Source of the DNA: Glycocaulis albus
GTDB lineage: Bacteria > Pseudomonadota > Alphaproteobacteria > Caulobacterales > Maricaulaceae
Assembly: GCF_014639075.1 (NCBI RefSeq)
Contig: NZ_BMFS01000002.1
Location: 186,001-250,000 of the forward strand
Length of the DNA stretch: 64,000 bases
Direction of reading: 5' to 3'
Shown here: in pieces, positions 8,783-18,971 of the stretch
Layout of the letters: every line of letters starts with the position of its first letter
How positions within the stretch are numbered: position 1 is the stretch's first letter
Made by a program: the position numbers and the translations under genes
Notes under the pieces: generated by a model
The model's database searches: none
What the model saw: the letters and a program-made list of their open reading frames with translations, nothing else
What the model was told of the DNA's origin: nothing

Positions 8783-10231
8783 ATGCTAATCATCCCGACC
8801 CCTTCGCAGCGCAGCAACATCTCGCACGTGCAAAACCGACACCAGATCATCACGCGTTTCGCGCCGTCGCCGACCGGCTTCCTCCATATCGGAGGGGCGC
8901 GCACCGCCTTGTTCAACTACCTTTTCGCGCGCCAGGCAGGCGGCCAGTTCAAGCTGCGCATTGAGGACACTGACCGGGAACGCTCCACCAGCGAGGCTGT
9001 GGACGCGATTCTGGCCGGCCTGCGCTGGCTGGGTCTGGACTGGGACGGAGACGCCGTCTCGCAGCACGCCCGCGCTGACCGGCACCGCGAAGTGGCCGAA
9101 GAGCTGGTCACGCAAGGCAAGGCATTCCGGTGCTATTGCACGCCGGAGGAAGTGGAAAAGCTGCGCGAGGAAGCCTTCGCTGAGGGCCGCGCGCTGCGTT
9201 CACCCTGGCGCGATGGCGGCACGCCGCCCGATGACCGGCGCTTTACGGTACGCTTCCGCGCGCCCGACTCCGATATTGTGCTGGACGACGCTGTTCAGGG
9301 CGAAGTGCGCTGGGGTGCCAAGGAATTTGACGACCTCATCCTGCTGCGCGCGGACGGTAATCCGACCTATAATCTCGCCGTGGTCGTCGATGATCACGAC
9401 ATGGGCGTCACGCATATCATCCGCGGCGACGACCATCTGGTGAATGGCGGGCGTCAGGCCCAGCTTTATGACGCGCTGGGCTGGGACCGGCCTGTCTTCG
9501 CCCATATTCCGCTCATCCACGGGCCGGACGGCAAGAAGCTGTCCAAGCGTCATGGCGCACTCGGCGCTGATGCGTATCGCGAGATGGGTTATCTGCCTGA
9601 AGGGCTGCGTAATTATCTTGCTCGCCTCGGCTGGAGCCATGGCGACCAGGAATTGTTCAGCGATGCGGAACTTCTTGCAGCCTTCTCGCTCGAAGGTCTG
9701 AACAAGGCTCCTGCCCGGCTTGACTTCGACAAGATGGCCTTTGTGAACCATCATCATATCCGGCAGGCGGACAATACACGCCTACTGGCGCTGCTGACGG
9801 AGCGCCTTGAGGGCAGGAAGGGGCTTGTCGAAGGCGGGATCGCAAACGCGCGGTTAATCCCTGCCATGGACATGCTGAAAGAGCGTTCAAAAACACTCGC
9901 CGAAATGGAATCCCAGGCCTATTTTCTCCTGCGTGAGCGCCCCTTCGGCATTGACGATGCGGTGCGCAAGCATTTGTCTCCTGACGCACTCGCGCTGCTC
10001 TCCCGCCTGCGCGGCGTGCTCGCCGCACACAATGACTGGACCAGTGATGCTCTGGGCAATCTGCTCAAGGCGTTCGCACAAGATGAAAGCGTAGGCTTTG
10101 GCAAGATCGGCCAGCCCTTGCGCGCCGTACTGACCGGAGGCGCCCCCGCGCCCGACATGAGCCTGGTGCTGGCATTGCTGGGCCGGGAAGAAACCATTGC
10201 CAGGCTGGATGACCACGCCCGCCCGGCCTGA
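8783..10231 (+). CDS. gltX: Glutamyl-tRNA synthetase
   Basis: This class I synthetase of about 482 residues attaches glutamate to tRNA-Glu. The HIGH-type motif is in [16 protein letters not shown] (about residues 26-41) and the KMSKS-type motif is KKLSKRHGA near residue 252. Alphaproteobacteria often carry two GltX copies, one of which also charges tRNA-Gln for later amidation; sequence alone does not tell which this is. The start is uncertain: ATG at 8783 and GTG at 8828 both fit, while the frame remains open back to 8726. It is followed closely by gltA. Confidence 0.95.
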   Translation: MLIIPTPSQRSNISHVQNRHQIITRFAPSPTGFLHIGGARTALFNYLFARQAGGQFKLRIEDTDRERSTSEAVDAILAGLRWLGLDWDGDAVSQHARADRHREVAEELVTQGKAFRCYCTPEEVEKLREEAFAEGRALRSPWRDGGTPPDDRRFTVRFRAPDSDIVLDDAVQGEVRWGAKEFDDLILLRADGNPTYNLAVVVDDHDMGVTHIIRGDDHLVNGGRQAQLYDALGWDRPVFAHIPLIHGPDGKKLSKRHGALGADAYREMGYLPEGLRNYLARLGWSHGDQELFSDAELLAAFSLEGLNKAPARLDFDKMAFVNHHHIRQADNTRLLALLTERLEGRKGLVEGGIANARLIPAMDMLKERSKTLAEMESQAYFLLRERPFGIDDAVRKHLSPDALALLSRLRGVLAAHNDWTSDALGNLLKAFAQDESVGFGKIGQPLRAVLTGGAPAPDMSLVLALLGREETIARLDDHARPA

Positions 10232-10263
10232 ACCGACCTGAATTATGTGAAGGGACTGGACCG

Positions 10264-11568
10264 ATGAAGAACAAGACCGAGAAAAAGGGCTCCGCCCAGC
10301 TGACCATTAACGGCAAGACGATCGACCTGCCGGTTCTGGGTGGCTCGGTAGGACCCGATGTCATCGATATCCGCACGCTCTATCGCGACGCCGGCGTGTT
10401 CACCTACGATCCCGGTTTCACGTCGACGGGCAGCTGTGAAAGCCAGATCACCTATATCGACGGTGATGAAGGCGTTCTTCTGTATCGCGGCTATCCCATT
10501 GACCAGCTCGCCGAGAACTCTTCCTTCATCGAGGTTTCCTACCTGCTGCTGCACGGCGAGCTGCCCTCAGCCAAAGAGCTGGAAGAGTTCGACTGGACGA
10601 TCCGCCGGCACACCATGCTGCACGACCAGTTCGACCAGTTCTTCCGTGGTTACCGGCGCGATGCGCACCCGATGGCGGTCATGGTGGGTACAGTCGGCGC
10701 GCTGGCTGCCTTCTATCACGACTCCACCGACATCAATGACCCCAAGGCCCGCACCATCGCCAGCCACCGCATGATCGCCAAGATGCCGACCATCGCGGCG
10801 CGCGCGTTCAAGTACTCGGTCGGCCAGCCCTTTATCAGCCCGCGCAACGAGCTGGACTACGCTTCCATCTTCCTGCGCATGTGTTTTGCCGTCCCGGCCG
10901 AGGACTATGTGGTCTCCCCGACACTCGCCCGCGCGATGGACCGCATCTTCATCCTGCATGCCGACCACGAACAGAACGCATCGACCTCGACGGTGCGCCT
11001 TGCCGGCTCGTCCGGTGCCAATCCGTTTGCCTGTATTGCGGCAGGCATCGCCTCGCTCTGGGGCCCGGCCCATGGCGGCGCGAACGAAGCTGCGCTCAAC
11101 ATGCTGGAGGAAATCGGCTCGGTTGACCGCATCCCCGAATACATCAAGCGCGCCAAGGACAAGGATGACCCCTTCCGCCTGATGGGCTTTGGTCACCGCG
11201 TCTACAAGAACTACGATCCGCGCGCGAAAGTGATGCGCACGACCTGCCACGAGGTGCTCGACGAGCTGGGCGTGAAAAATGACCCGCTCCTGCAGGTTGC
11301 CATGGAGCTGGAACGCATTGCGCTGGAAGACCCCTATTTCGTGGAGAAGAAGCTCTACCCGAATATCGACTTCTATTCGGGCATCACCCTCAGGGCCATG
11401 GGCTTCCCGACCGAGATGTTCACCGTTCTCTTCGCGCTGGCCCGTACCGTTGGCTGGATCGCGCAATGGTCTGAAATGATTGAAGACCCGACACAGAAAA
11501 TCGGCCGCCCGCGCCAGGTTTTCACCGGCGCCACAGAGCGTGCCTACCTGCCCGTAAGCAAGCGCTAA
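10264..11568 (+). CDS. gltA: Citrate synthase (type II)
   Basis: This 434-residue enzyme condenses acetyl-CoA with oxaloacetate at the entry of the TCA cycle. It contains the catalytic blocks [16 protein letters not shown] and [15 protein letters not shown] and the C-terminal GRPRQVFTG. Length and N-terminal domain correspond to the hexameric, NADH-sensitive type II class. It starts 32 bases after gltX and its stop codon overlaps that of the convergent lpxB. Confidence 0.97.
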   Translation: MKNKTEKKGSAQLTINGKTIDLPVLGGSVGPDVIDIRTLYRDAGVFTYDPGFTSTGSCESQITYIDGDEGVLLYRGYPIDQLAENSSFIEVSYLLLHGELPSAKELEEFDWTIRRHTMLHDQFDQFFRGYRRDAHPMAVMVGTVGALAAFYHDSTDINDPKARTIASHRMIAKMPTIAARAFKYSVGQPFISPRNELDYASIFLRMCFAVPAEDYVVSPTLARAMDRIFILHADHEQNASTSTVRLAGSSGANPFACIAAGIASLWGPAHGGANEAALNMLEEIGSVDRIPEYIKRAKDKDDPFRLMGFGHRVYKNYDPRAKVMRTTCHEVLDELGVKNDPLLQVAMELERIALEDPYFVEKKLYPNIDFYSGITLRAMGFPTEMFTVLFALARTVGWIAQWSEMIEDPTQKIGRPRQVFTGATERAYLPVSKR

Positions 11569-12734
11569 AGCGGGCCAAGGTCAAAGAGGGCGCGGGCGGC
11601 ATTGACGCTCGCGCCCTCGCCTTGTCCGGCCATCAGCCCGGTCGTGGCAACAAGCGCGCCTGAGACCGTCTTTCGATGCTCGGCATCATCGAGCAGCCTT
11701 GCCATTTCCGGCACCAGATATTCCGGCACGGCGCGCGTCTGCAATCGCTCGGGCAGCAGTTCCTCGCCGGCAGCGATATTGACCAGGCTGACAAAAGGCG
11801 CCTTCAGCATGAAATTCCACGCAATCGTCCATGCAACCGGCCCGAGCCGGTAACCGACCACGCTGGGCACGCCCATGCGGGACAATTCCAGCGTCACCGT
11901 ACCTGAACAGGCAAGTGCCGCATCTGCGGCGGCAAATGCGTCCAGCCGCTCCTCAGGCCCCGTCACAATCATGCCCGACAGCGCGCTCCGGCTCGCCAGG
12001 CGGCTGCTGACGGCCTCAGTCACGGATGGCGCCACGACCGTCACCAGCCGCAGATCCGGCCGATCCCTTGCCAGCCATTCGGCCGTATCGGCAAAATCAT
12101 CAAAGAGACGCTCCACCTCCGCCTTGCGGCTGCCGAACAGGACCAGCATCAGGCGGGCATCAGGCGAAATGCCGTGCCGGCCGCGAAACGCCTCGCCGTC
12201 ACCTGTCAGGTCGCGTTCCAGCGCCGGGTTGCCCACAACAATCGTCGGTAGGCCGTAAGGCTCGAAATACTCCGGGTCGAACGGATGAATGGCGAGCAGA
12301 TTATCCACTGCCCGGGCGAGCGCCTTGGCCCTGCCGGGCCGGGTCGCAAAGGCCTGCGGGCCGATATACTTCACGATACGCGCGCGCGGGCACACCTTGC
12401 GCGCCTTCCACGCAACACGCAGCATGAATCCCCAGGAATCGATCAGCACGACCTGATCAGCGTCAAAGGCCGCGGCCGCCCGTGCGCACGCCTCGGCACG
12501 CTCATGGACCAGCCGCCACACCCGCAACCCATCGAAAAGCCCCAGCACCGACAGCGCGGAGAGGTCGATATCGCTCGTCACGCCTTCGGCGGCCATCGCC
12601 TCCCGGCCCACGCCGGCTATCTCGACAGGCGAGCCCGACGCACGCAGCGCCCGTACAAGCTCTGCCCCCACCATGTCGCCCGACGGTTCGGCAGCGACGA
12701 TAAACACGCGCAAGGGCCGGTTTTGCAAGGCCAT
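11565..12734 (-). CDS. lpxB: Lipid-A-disaccharide synthase
   Basis: This 389-residue glycosyltransferase (GT19) joins UDP-2,3-diacylglucosamine and lipid X to form the lipid A disaccharide at the inner membrane. It starts with the characteristic [15 protein letters not shown] and contains [21 protein letters not shown]-like sequence near residue 300. The ATG at 12734 gives the family length and follows the lpxI stop by 13 bases; a longer frame would run into lpxI. It is the last gene of the lpxD-fabZ-lpxA-lpxI-lpxB run and ends convergently with gltA. Confidence 0.96.
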   Translation of the reverse strand: MALQNRPLRVFIVAAEPSGDMVGAELVRALRASGSPVEIAGVGREAMAAEGVTSDIDLSALSVLGLFDGLRVWRLVHERAEACARAAAAFDADQVVLIDSWGFMLRVAWKARKVCPRARIVKYIGPQAFATRPGRAKALARAVDNLLAIHPFDPEYFEPYGLPTIVVGNPALERDLTGDGEAFRGRHGISPDARLMLVLFGSRKAEVERLFDDFADTAEWLARDRPDLRLVTVVAPSVTEAVSSRLASRSALSGMIVTGPEERLDAFAAADAALACSGTVTLELSRMGVPSVVGYRLGPVAWTIAWNFMLKAPFVSLVNIAAGEELLPERLQTRAVPEYLVPEMARLLDDAEHRKTVSGALVATTGLMAGQGEGASVNAARALFDLGPL

Positions 12735-12747
12735 CAGTTCTGCCCGT

Positions 12748-13593
12748 TCAGCTGTGCGCAGAAACGCCGACAACGAAAATGCCATGACGGCGTGCGGCCT
12801 CGTCGACCGCATCGCGTCCCAGGATCAGGGCCGCACCCGCCTCGACAGCAATACCGGCCAGTCCGGCTTCTGCCGCTCCCTCCACAGTGGCAACGCCCAC
12901 GACAGGAAGGTCGATCCGGCGCTCCTGCTGCGGCTTGGGCCGCTTGGCCAGAACGCCGCGCGGGCGCTGGCGGGTGCCACGGATATTTTCCGGCAGGCCG
13001 GCCACACGCTGCAGCATCGCATCCGTACCCTCCTGCGCCTCCAGCGCGAGCACCAGCCCGTCGCACACAACCGCGCCCTGACCGGCATCGAGCGTTCCTA
13101 TGGCAGCCGCCATATGCATCGCCTTGGCAATGTCGCCGCGGTGTGCGTCCAGATCCACTTCCCCGCCGATAAGCCCCTCAGGCGCCAGCAGAGAAGACGA
13201 TAGCTCATCTGCACCGACGACCTTCAGGCCCTGATCCTCGAATGCCTTCACCACCACACGCAGCAGCGCGTCATCGCCGCGCACCGCCGCACCCAGCAGC
13301 TTCGGCAGAAGTTTCGCGCCCTCCATGTCCGGCACGAAGCTGCGGAAATCGGGACGCGTCACAATCCCGGCAAAACAGACGGCATCGCACCCGGCAGCGC
13401 GCAGATCTTTCACCACATGGCCAAACTGGCCAATGGTTCTGACGACCGGATCGATGTAATCGGCAGGGTTGGCGAAGCCCTGAAGAGCGATCACGCACCC
13501 CAGCCGGCCATCTGCCGCACAGGCCTCGGCCACCAGGCGCGGCAGCGCGCCGCCGCCTGCAATGAGGCCCAGGCGTGTCCAGCCCTCGTTCAT
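12748..13593 (-). CDS. lpxI: UDP-2,3-diacylglucosamine diphosphatase LpxI
   Basis: This 281-residue protein of the DUF1009/LpxI family hydrolyses UDP-2,3-diacylglucosamine to lipid X, the step done by LpxH in E. coli. The N-terminus LGLIAGGGALPRL and the C-terminal GAALILGRDAVDEA block are typical. The ATG at 13593 is 5 bases after the lpxA stop. Position between lpxA and lpxB supports the role. Confidence 0.93.
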   Translation of the reverse strand: MNEGWTRLGLIAGGGALPRLVAEACAADGRLGCVIALQGFANPADYIDPVVRTIGQFGHVVKDLRAAGCDAVCFAGIVTRPDFRSFVPDMEGAKLLPKLLGAAVRGDDALLRVVVKAFEDQGLKVVGADELSSSLLAPEGLIGGEVDLDAHRGDIAKAMHMAAAIGTLDAGQGAVVCDGLVLALEAQEGTDAMLQRVAGLPENIRGTRQRPRGVLAKRPKPQQERRIDLPVVGVATVEGAAEAGLAGIAVEAGAALILGRDAVDEAARRHGIFVVGVSAHS

Positions 13594-13598
13594 GACTG

Positions 13599-14390
13599 TC
13601 AGCCCTGTTCCGGCCCGCAAAGCGGACGGGCGGCGGGTGCCTTCACGAAGTTGATCACTTCCATCACCTCGGGACGCGCTTCAAACAACCGCCCGGCATC
13701 CTCGATACGCTCCGAAAATGCGCCTTCAGCGGAAAAGATCAGCCGATAGGCGGCCCGCAGGTCATGGATCAGGTCGCGGGAGAAACCGCGGCGCTTCAGC
13801 CCCACCAGGTTCAGCCCGGCCAGATAGCCGTGATTGTCCACCATACCGTAGGGGATGACATCGCCCGTCACCGGTGCACCGCCGCCGACGAAGGCATAGC
13901 GCCCGACCCGGCATTTCTGATGAATGGCCGACAGGCCGCCCATGATGACATAATCACCGATAACCACCTCGCCGCCGAGCGTGGCATTGTTCGCAAACAC
14001 CACATTGTCACCGACAATGCAGTCATGGCCGACATGGGCACCGACCATGAAATAGCCGCCAGAGCCGACACGCGTCGTTGTGCGCGCTGTTTCGGTTCCC
14101 AGATGCATGGTCACATGTTCGCGCAGCGTATTGCGCTCGCCGATGATCAGGCTGACATCACCGCCCTTGTACTTGAAGTCCTGCGGCGGCGAGCCGAGCG
14201 CCGCGAAGGGATGGATCACGCAGTCAGCGCCGATCTCGGTCTGGTTCCTCACACTGACATGGGAGACCAGCCGGGTGCGGTCTCCAATCTTCACCTTGGC
14301 CCCCACCTGGCAGAACGGACCGATCTCCACGTCCGCGCCCAGTTCTGCGCCCGGCTCAATTATCGCCGAAGGGTGAATTTGCGTGCTCAT
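13599..14390 (-). CDS. lpxA: UDP-N-acetylglucosamine O-acyltransferase
   Basis: This 263-residue left-handed beta-helix acyltransferase performs the first committed step of lipid A synthesis, using hydroxyacyl-ACP. Hexapeptide repeats run through the first about 180 residues, and a C-terminal helical domain follows. His119 and His122 in GAHVGHDCIVGD correspond to the conserved catalytic-site histidines. The start overlaps the fabZ stop by one base. Confidence 0.96.
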   Translation of the reverse strand: MSTQIHPSAIIEPGAELGADVEIGPFCQVGAKVKIGDRTRLVSHVSVRNQTEIGADCVIHPFAALGSPPQDFKYKGGDVSLIIGERNTLREHVTMHLGTETARTTTRVGSGGYFMVGAHVGHDCIVGDNVVFANNATLGGEVVIGDYVIMGGLSAIHQKCRVGRYAFVGGGAPVTGDVIPYGMVDNHGYLAGLNLVGLKRRGFSRDLIHDLRAAYRLIFSAEGAFSERIEDAGRLFEARPEVMEVINFVKAPAARPLCGPEQG

Positions 14391-14860
14391 TATGCCTCTT
14401 GCCCGTTCTGTCTTTGCGCCGACGTGGCCGAAAACTCCGCCTCGGCCACCTTTGCGCCGTTCACCCGGGCCTCTCCCTCGAAACGAAACAGTCCGCGGCG
14501 ATTGGCAACCACCCGCACCGGCATTTCCAGAACATCTCCCGGCCGGACAGGTTTACGGAAGCGCGCGCGGTCAACCCCGATAAAGAGGATCACCGTATTG
14601 CCGATATCGGCGTCCAGTGTCTTGGACATCAGCAATGCGCCGGTCTGCGCCAGCGCCTCGATCATCAACACGCCCGGCATGACGGGATTTTCCGGGAAAT
14701 GGCCCTGGAAATAAGGCTCGCCGGCAGACACGCATTTGATACCGACGATGGATTCGCCTTCTACGTAGCTGTGAGCCCGGTCGACCAGCAGAAAGGGAAA
14801 GCGGTGCGGCAGGCGGGCGAGTATCTCGTCCGGGCCGATCATGTTGCCTGTGTCACTCAT
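14390..14860 (-). CDS. fabZ: 3-hydroxyacyl-ACP dehydratase FabZ
   Basis: This 156-residue hot-dog fold enzyme dehydrates 3-hydroxyacyl-ACP in fatty acid elongation, and so competes with LpxA and LpxD for the same hydroxyacyl-ACP pool. Catalytic His54 and Glu68 lie in YFQGHFPENPVMPGVLMIEA. It sits between lpxD and lpxA, the classic arrangement. The short C-terminal tail beyond the fold is acidic and glutamine-rich. Confidence 0.96.
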   Translation of the reverse strand: MSDTGNMIGPDEILARLPHRFPFLLVDRAHSYVEGESIVGIKCVSAGEPYFQGHFPENPVMPGVLMIEALAQTGALLMSKTLDADIGNTVILFIGVDRARFRKPVRPGDVLEMPVRVVANRRGLFRFEGEARVNGAKVAEAEFSATSAQRQNGQEA

Positions 14861-14872
14861 GGAGCCCTCATG

Positions 14873-15940
14873 TCACCCGCCGGGCTGTCTGCCCGGCTTT
14901 TCGCCTTTTCCGTTCCTGTCCCGCACGGCGGATTGCCCCTTGGGTGCAGCCAGACGTTTCAGGATGGCAAGCTCCCTCAGCCAGCCGCGTATGGGCTGCG
15001 CCGGTTGACCTGCCCAGGTCTCTCCCGGCGGCACATCGCCGGCGGGTGAAGCATTGGCAGCCAGCCGCACACCATCGCCGATAGTAACATGATCGACAAT
15101 GCCCACACGGCCACCGAACTGGGCGCCCCGCCCGATCTTCACACTGCCGGAAACGCCGGCAAAAGCGGCCATCAGGGTATGATCGCCTACATCCACATTG
15201 TGCGCGATATGGCAAAGATTATCGAGCTTCACACCGTTGCCGAGGCGCGTGTCGCCAAACATGCCCCGATCGATAGTGCAGTTCGCGCCGACACGGACAT
15301 CATCACCCAGCACCACCCGGCCAAAATGGGGCAGTTCCACCAGACCGGCCGGACCGGGCGCAAGGCCGAAACCCGCCTCGCCCAGTACGCTGCCAGGCCC
15401 GATACGGCAATTGCGTCCGACAACCGCAAATCCGATGACAGCGCAGGCCGACACCCGTGTGCCATCGCCGATATCCACACCCGCGCCGATAACAGCATTG
15501 GGGCCGATATGACAGTTCTCGCCAATTCGCGCACCCTCACCGATATGGGCGCCTGCACTGATGCTGGCGCTTGGCGCGATAACTGCGGACGGGTGAATGG
15601 CCTGGCCGGCCGCGCTTTGACGCGGCGCAATGATCCGTTGCGCGATCAGGGCGAAGGCGGCCTTGGGGTGACGCACCGCAACCAGGGCTGCCTGGGGGTG
15701 AAAAATTGCGCCGCTCAGCGCTTCTGCGGTGCCGATTATGACCCCGGCGTGCGCGCCAAGTTCCTCAGGCAGTGTCCCGGATTCAACAAACACCAGCGCT
15801 CCGGGAGATGGCGCATTGGCCGATGCCACATCGGTGGCCTTGCAAACAGTATTGCCGGTGAGCTCACCATTGAGCTCACCGGCAATGTCCTTCGCGTCCA
15901 GCGTTCCGGCACGGCGGTAGAACCGGAGGTCGACAGCCAC
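14873..15940 (-). CDS. lpxD: UDP-3-O-(3-hydroxyacyl)glucosamine N-acyltransferase
   Basis: This 355-residue enzyme adds the second hydroxyacyl chain in lipid A synthesis. It has an N-terminal uridine-binding domain (about 1-105), a long series of hexapeptide repeats, and the block LCHIAHNVDVGDHTLMAAFAG near residue 240 holding the catalytic histidine. The start is GTG at 15940, giving V-A-V-D-L-R-F; no better ATG is near. The C-terminus is basic and hydrophilic. Confidence 0.95.
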   Translation of the reverse strand: MAVDLRFYRRAGTLDAKDIAGELNGELTGNTVCKATDVASANAPSPGALVFVESGTLPEELGAHAGVIIGTAEALSGAIFHPQAALVAVRHPKAAFALIAQRIIAPRQSAAGQAIHPSAVIAPSASISAGAHIGEGARIGENCHIGPNAVIGAGVDIGDGTRVSACAVIGFAVVGRNCRIGPGSVLGEAGFGLAPGPAGLVELPHFGRVVLGDDVRVGANCTIDRGMFGDTRLGNGVKLDNLCHIAHNVDVGDHTLMAAFAGVSGSVKIGRGAQFGGRVGIVDHVTIGDGVRLAANASPAGDVPPGETWAGQPAQPIRGWLRELAILKRLAAPKGQSAVRDRNGKGEKPGRQPGG

Positions 15941-15951
15941 CGGACTAACGT

Positions 15952-16560
15952 CTACTGACCGTTACCGGAGCCGCCTTCAGGCGCGCGTACACGCGTTACG
16001 GGCGTCGTCTGGATACGCTGGTTGAGACGCTCGATCACAGCAGCAGTTACATCGACGCTCTCCGCCGCATAAACCACTTGCGAACGGTCCAGCAAAATCG
16101 TGGCACCGCGCTCGTTGACCAGCTCCTGCAGAACCGTCTGCAGCGTTTGCAGAACCGGCTGGAGTGCCTGACGCTCGGTCAGCACCAGCTCCTGCTGGCG
16201 CACGCGGCGCAGACGCTCAAGCTGCTGGGCGTTCTGTTGTAATTGCTGAATGCGCTGCATCAGGTCCGGACGCTGCTGAATGGCCTCCTGGCTCAGCGCC
16301 GAGGTCTCGGCCTGCAGTGCTTCGTTCTCCTGCGTCAGAGGCTGGGCCGCCGCTTCCAACTCGGTCTGGATTTCGCGCCCGATAACTTCAAGCTGGCTGG
16401 CGATATGCTGCCCGACCTGGCTTTCGGTAAGGATGGTCTCTTCGTTGATGACCAGAATGTTCTGCGCATGGGCAGCGCTGAGCGTGCCAATGGCGAGAAC
16501 TATACCGGCAAAAAACGCACGGAGACGTTTGCTGGCGATCTGGCTGGGTTGGAAAGTCAT
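15952..16560 (-). CDS. OmpH/Skp-family periplasmic chaperone
   Basis: This 202-residue protein begins with a signal peptide (about residues 1-33, ending AHAQ) and continues as a glutamine- and glutamate-rich coiled coil, the hallmark of Skp/OmpH chaperones that carry unfolded outer membrane proteins to BamA. It follows bamA by four bases, as in many Gram-negative bacteria. The ATG at 16560 is chosen because it opens the signal peptide; the longer open frame is shadow from bamA. Confidence 0.93.
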   Translation of the reverse strand: MTFQPSQIASKRLRAFFAGIVLAIGTLSAAHAQNILVINEETILTESQVGQHIASQLEVIGREIQTELEAAAQPLTQENEALQAETSALSQEAIQQRPDLMQRIQQLQQNAQQLERLRRVRQQELVLTERQALQPVLQTLQTVLQELVNERGATILLDRSQVVYAAESVDVTAAVIERLNQRIQTTPVTRVRAPEGGSGNGQ

Positions 16561-16564
16561 GATT

Positions 16565-18937
16565 TTAGAACCCTGTACTTGTGCTGAAACGGAAGAACTC
16601 GCGGCGGTCATACTCCTGATGGACCACAGCCTCGGCAAAGTCGAAACGAACCGGCCCGAAGGGCGAGTCCCAGAAAATACTGACGCCAACCGACACGCGC
16701 GGTGCCAGCTCGTCAATGGTGAAGGGCGATGTTGTCCCGCCTACGTCAGCAATCTGGTCAACTGAAGGCAGAATACCCATGGTGCCAAATTCGGTGAACA
16801 CGCTGCCGCGCACGCCATATTGCTCGGGCAGGCCGAGCGGGAAGCCGAGCTCGACCGCGCCAATGGCGTAAAAATTGCCGCCCAGCGAGTCACCACGGAT
16901 CAGCTCGCCTTGTGCATTTCGCTGCACAACACGCGGACCGATACCGGCTGTCTCAAAGCCGCGGAAGGAGTTGCCGCCTTTGAAGAAGCGGTCGTTGATG
17001 CGCACATCATCGCCGCCCCAGGCCAGTATCAGCCCGGACTCACCTGTAATGCTCAAAACGACGTCCGGACGGAATACGTTACGGTAAATGGCGCCCCGGC
17101 CCTCGGTGCGGATATAGCGCACATCTCCTCCAAACCCGGCCACCTCCTGGTTCAGGCTGAGCTGAAAGCCGTTCGAGGGTTGTTGGAAATTATCGATACG
17201 GTTCCAGGCCACCGAGTAACCGACCAGCGACGTAAGCCGGGAGCCTGACGCCCGCGCAATCGCACTCGACACGCCGGAAAAGGTGCGTACCTCGTCGTTA
17301 CGCAAGGTGAAATTCAACCCGGCCTCGACCGACGCGGTAAGCGGAAATCCGGTGCGAAGACTGAAACCGGTAGACTCTGTTTCGAACGACGCCTCTTGCG
17401 CGAAGTTGGAGCGCACCTGGAACAGGTCGAAGCCGGCGGCCAGGTTCCGGTCAAGGAAGCGCGGCTCGGTAAAACGTATATCAATCTGCCGGCGGCGCGA
17501 GCTTTCCGAGACACGCAAGCGCAGGAACTGCCCCCGGCCGCGCAGATTGCGTTCAGACACCGAGAAATCGACGAGGAAAGAGTCTGTCGACGAGTAGCCG
17601 ACACCAAATGCCAGCTCCCCTGTGGGCTGCTCCGTCACGTTCACCTGAAGCCTGGCACGATCTTCAGCACTGCCCTGTACCGGCGTGATTTCGACGTTTT
17701 CGAAGAATCCGAGGCGGCGCACTCGTTGACTCGACAGATTCACCAGTACCTGGTTGAACGCATCACCTTCAACAAGCTCGAGCTCACGCCGGATCACACG
17801 ATCAAGTGTCCGCGAATTACCAGCAATATCAATACGTTCGATATAGACGCGCGGCGCCGGGTTGATGATATACTCGATATCAACGGTCTGTGTTTCCCGG
17901 TTGGTACGCACACGCGGACGGACATCCACAAACGCATAACCTGCCGCACCAGCGGCGAAAGTCAGCGTATCGACCGATTCCTCGATGCGGCTGCCGACAT
18001 AGAGACTGCCCGGGCGTGTAGCGACGATCGCTTCAAGATACTCCGAACTGAGATCTTCTATCTCTGTGGTGACCGTGATCTCACCGAAGTTATAAACCTG
18101 ACCTTCATCAACGGTATAGGTGATGTAAAAGCCAGATTGGTCCGGCACCAGCTCGGCGATGGCCGAGCTGACACGGAAATCGGCATAGCCCCGGTCCGCG
18201 TAAAATTTGCGCAACTGCTCGCGGTCGAACTCGAGCCGGTCCGGATCGTAATTGTCGTTTGAGTCGAAGAAACGCCACCAGCGGGCCTCGCTGGTCACCA
18301 CTTCACCGCGCAGCCGCCGGTCCGAGAACGCGCGGTTACCCACGAAATTGATCCGCCGCACGTTCGTCGTCGGCCCTTCTGAAATCTCGAACACCAGATC
18401 GACGCGGTTTTGCGGCAGCTCGACAATCTGCGGGTTCACCTGAACGGCAAAGCGGCCCGACCGGCGGTAGACCTCCAGAATGCGCTGGACGTCTGCCTGG
18501 ACACGCGCGCGCGTGAACAGCGCGCGTGGCTGGAGCTGGATTTCATCGGTAATCCGGTCATCACTGATCGCCCGGTTGCCCTCGAGTACAACCCGGTTGA
18601 TGACGGGATTCTCACGCACAAAGATAACCAGCGTGGAGCCTTCGATCGCCACGCGGACATCGGCAAACAGGTTGGTGGCAAACAGGGTCTGGATCGACAG
18701 GTTGATCAGCCGCGGATCTGCAACGTCACCGGGGCGGACCAGCATGTAGGACAGGATCGTGTCCGCCTCGACGCGCTGATTACCTTCAACAAGAATCTGC
18801 AGGACACGGGCTGGCCCCTGCTCTTCCTGAACGCGCTGATCGTCCAGTTCCGGCGCATCGGCCTGAGCCGGCTGGGCATGGGCCACCGATGAGCACAGAA
18901 GCGCCAGGGCCGCTATCGTCCAGACGAAAACTTTCAT
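16565..18937 (-). CDS. bamA: Outer membrane protein assembly factor BamA
   Basis: This 790-residue outer membrane protein inserts beta-barrels into the outer membrane. It has a signal peptide (about 1-21), five POTRA domains to about residue 420, and a C-terminal Omp85 barrel. The barrel shows FKGGNSFRGFE-type sequence (the conserved VRGF/RGF region), and the chain ends in aromatic Phe. The ATG at 18937 is preceded by an AGGGTGG-like ribosome binding site; a GTG at 18949 is possible. It lies between rseP and skp. Confidence 0.97.
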   Translation of the reverse strand: MKVFVWTIAALALLCSSVAHAQPAQADAPELDDQRVQEEQGPARVLQILVEGNQRVEADTILSYMLVRPGDVADPRLINLSIQTLFATNLFADVRVAIEGSTLVIFVRENPVINRVVLEGNRAISDDRITDEIQLQPRALFTRARVQADVQRILEVYRRSGRFAVQVNPQIVELPQNRVDLVFEISEGPTTNVRRINFVGNRAFSDRRLRGEVVTSEARWWRFFDSNDNYDPDRLEFDREQLRKFYADRGYADFRVSSAIAELVPDQSGFYITYTVDEGQVYNFGEITVTTEIEDLSSEYLEAIVATRPGSLYVGSRIEESVDTLTFAAGAAGYAFVDVRPRVRTNRETQTVDIEYIINPAPRVYIERIDIAGNSRTLDRVIRRELELVEGDAFNQVLVNLSSQRVRRLGFFENVEITPVQGSAEDRARLQVNVTEQPTGELAFGVGYSSTDSFLVDFSVSERNLRGRGQFLRLRVSESSRRRQIDIRFTEPRFLDRNLAAGFDLFQVRSNFAQEASFETESTGFSLRTGFPLTASVEAGLNFTLRNDEVRTFSGVSSAIARASGSRLTSLVGYSVAWNRIDNFQQPSNGFQLSLNQEVAGFGGDVRYIRTEGRGAIYRNVFRPDVVLSITGESGLILAWGGDDVRINDRFFKGGNSFRGFETAGIGPRVVQRNAQGELIRGDSLGGNFYAIGAVELGFPLGLPEQYGVRGSVFTEFGTMGILPSVDQIADVGGTTSPFTIDELAPRVSVGVSIFWDSPFGPVRFDFAEAVVHQEYDRREFFRFSTSTGF

Positions 18938-18971
18938 TGACTGCACCACCCTGGTCCCGTTCTGCCAGCCG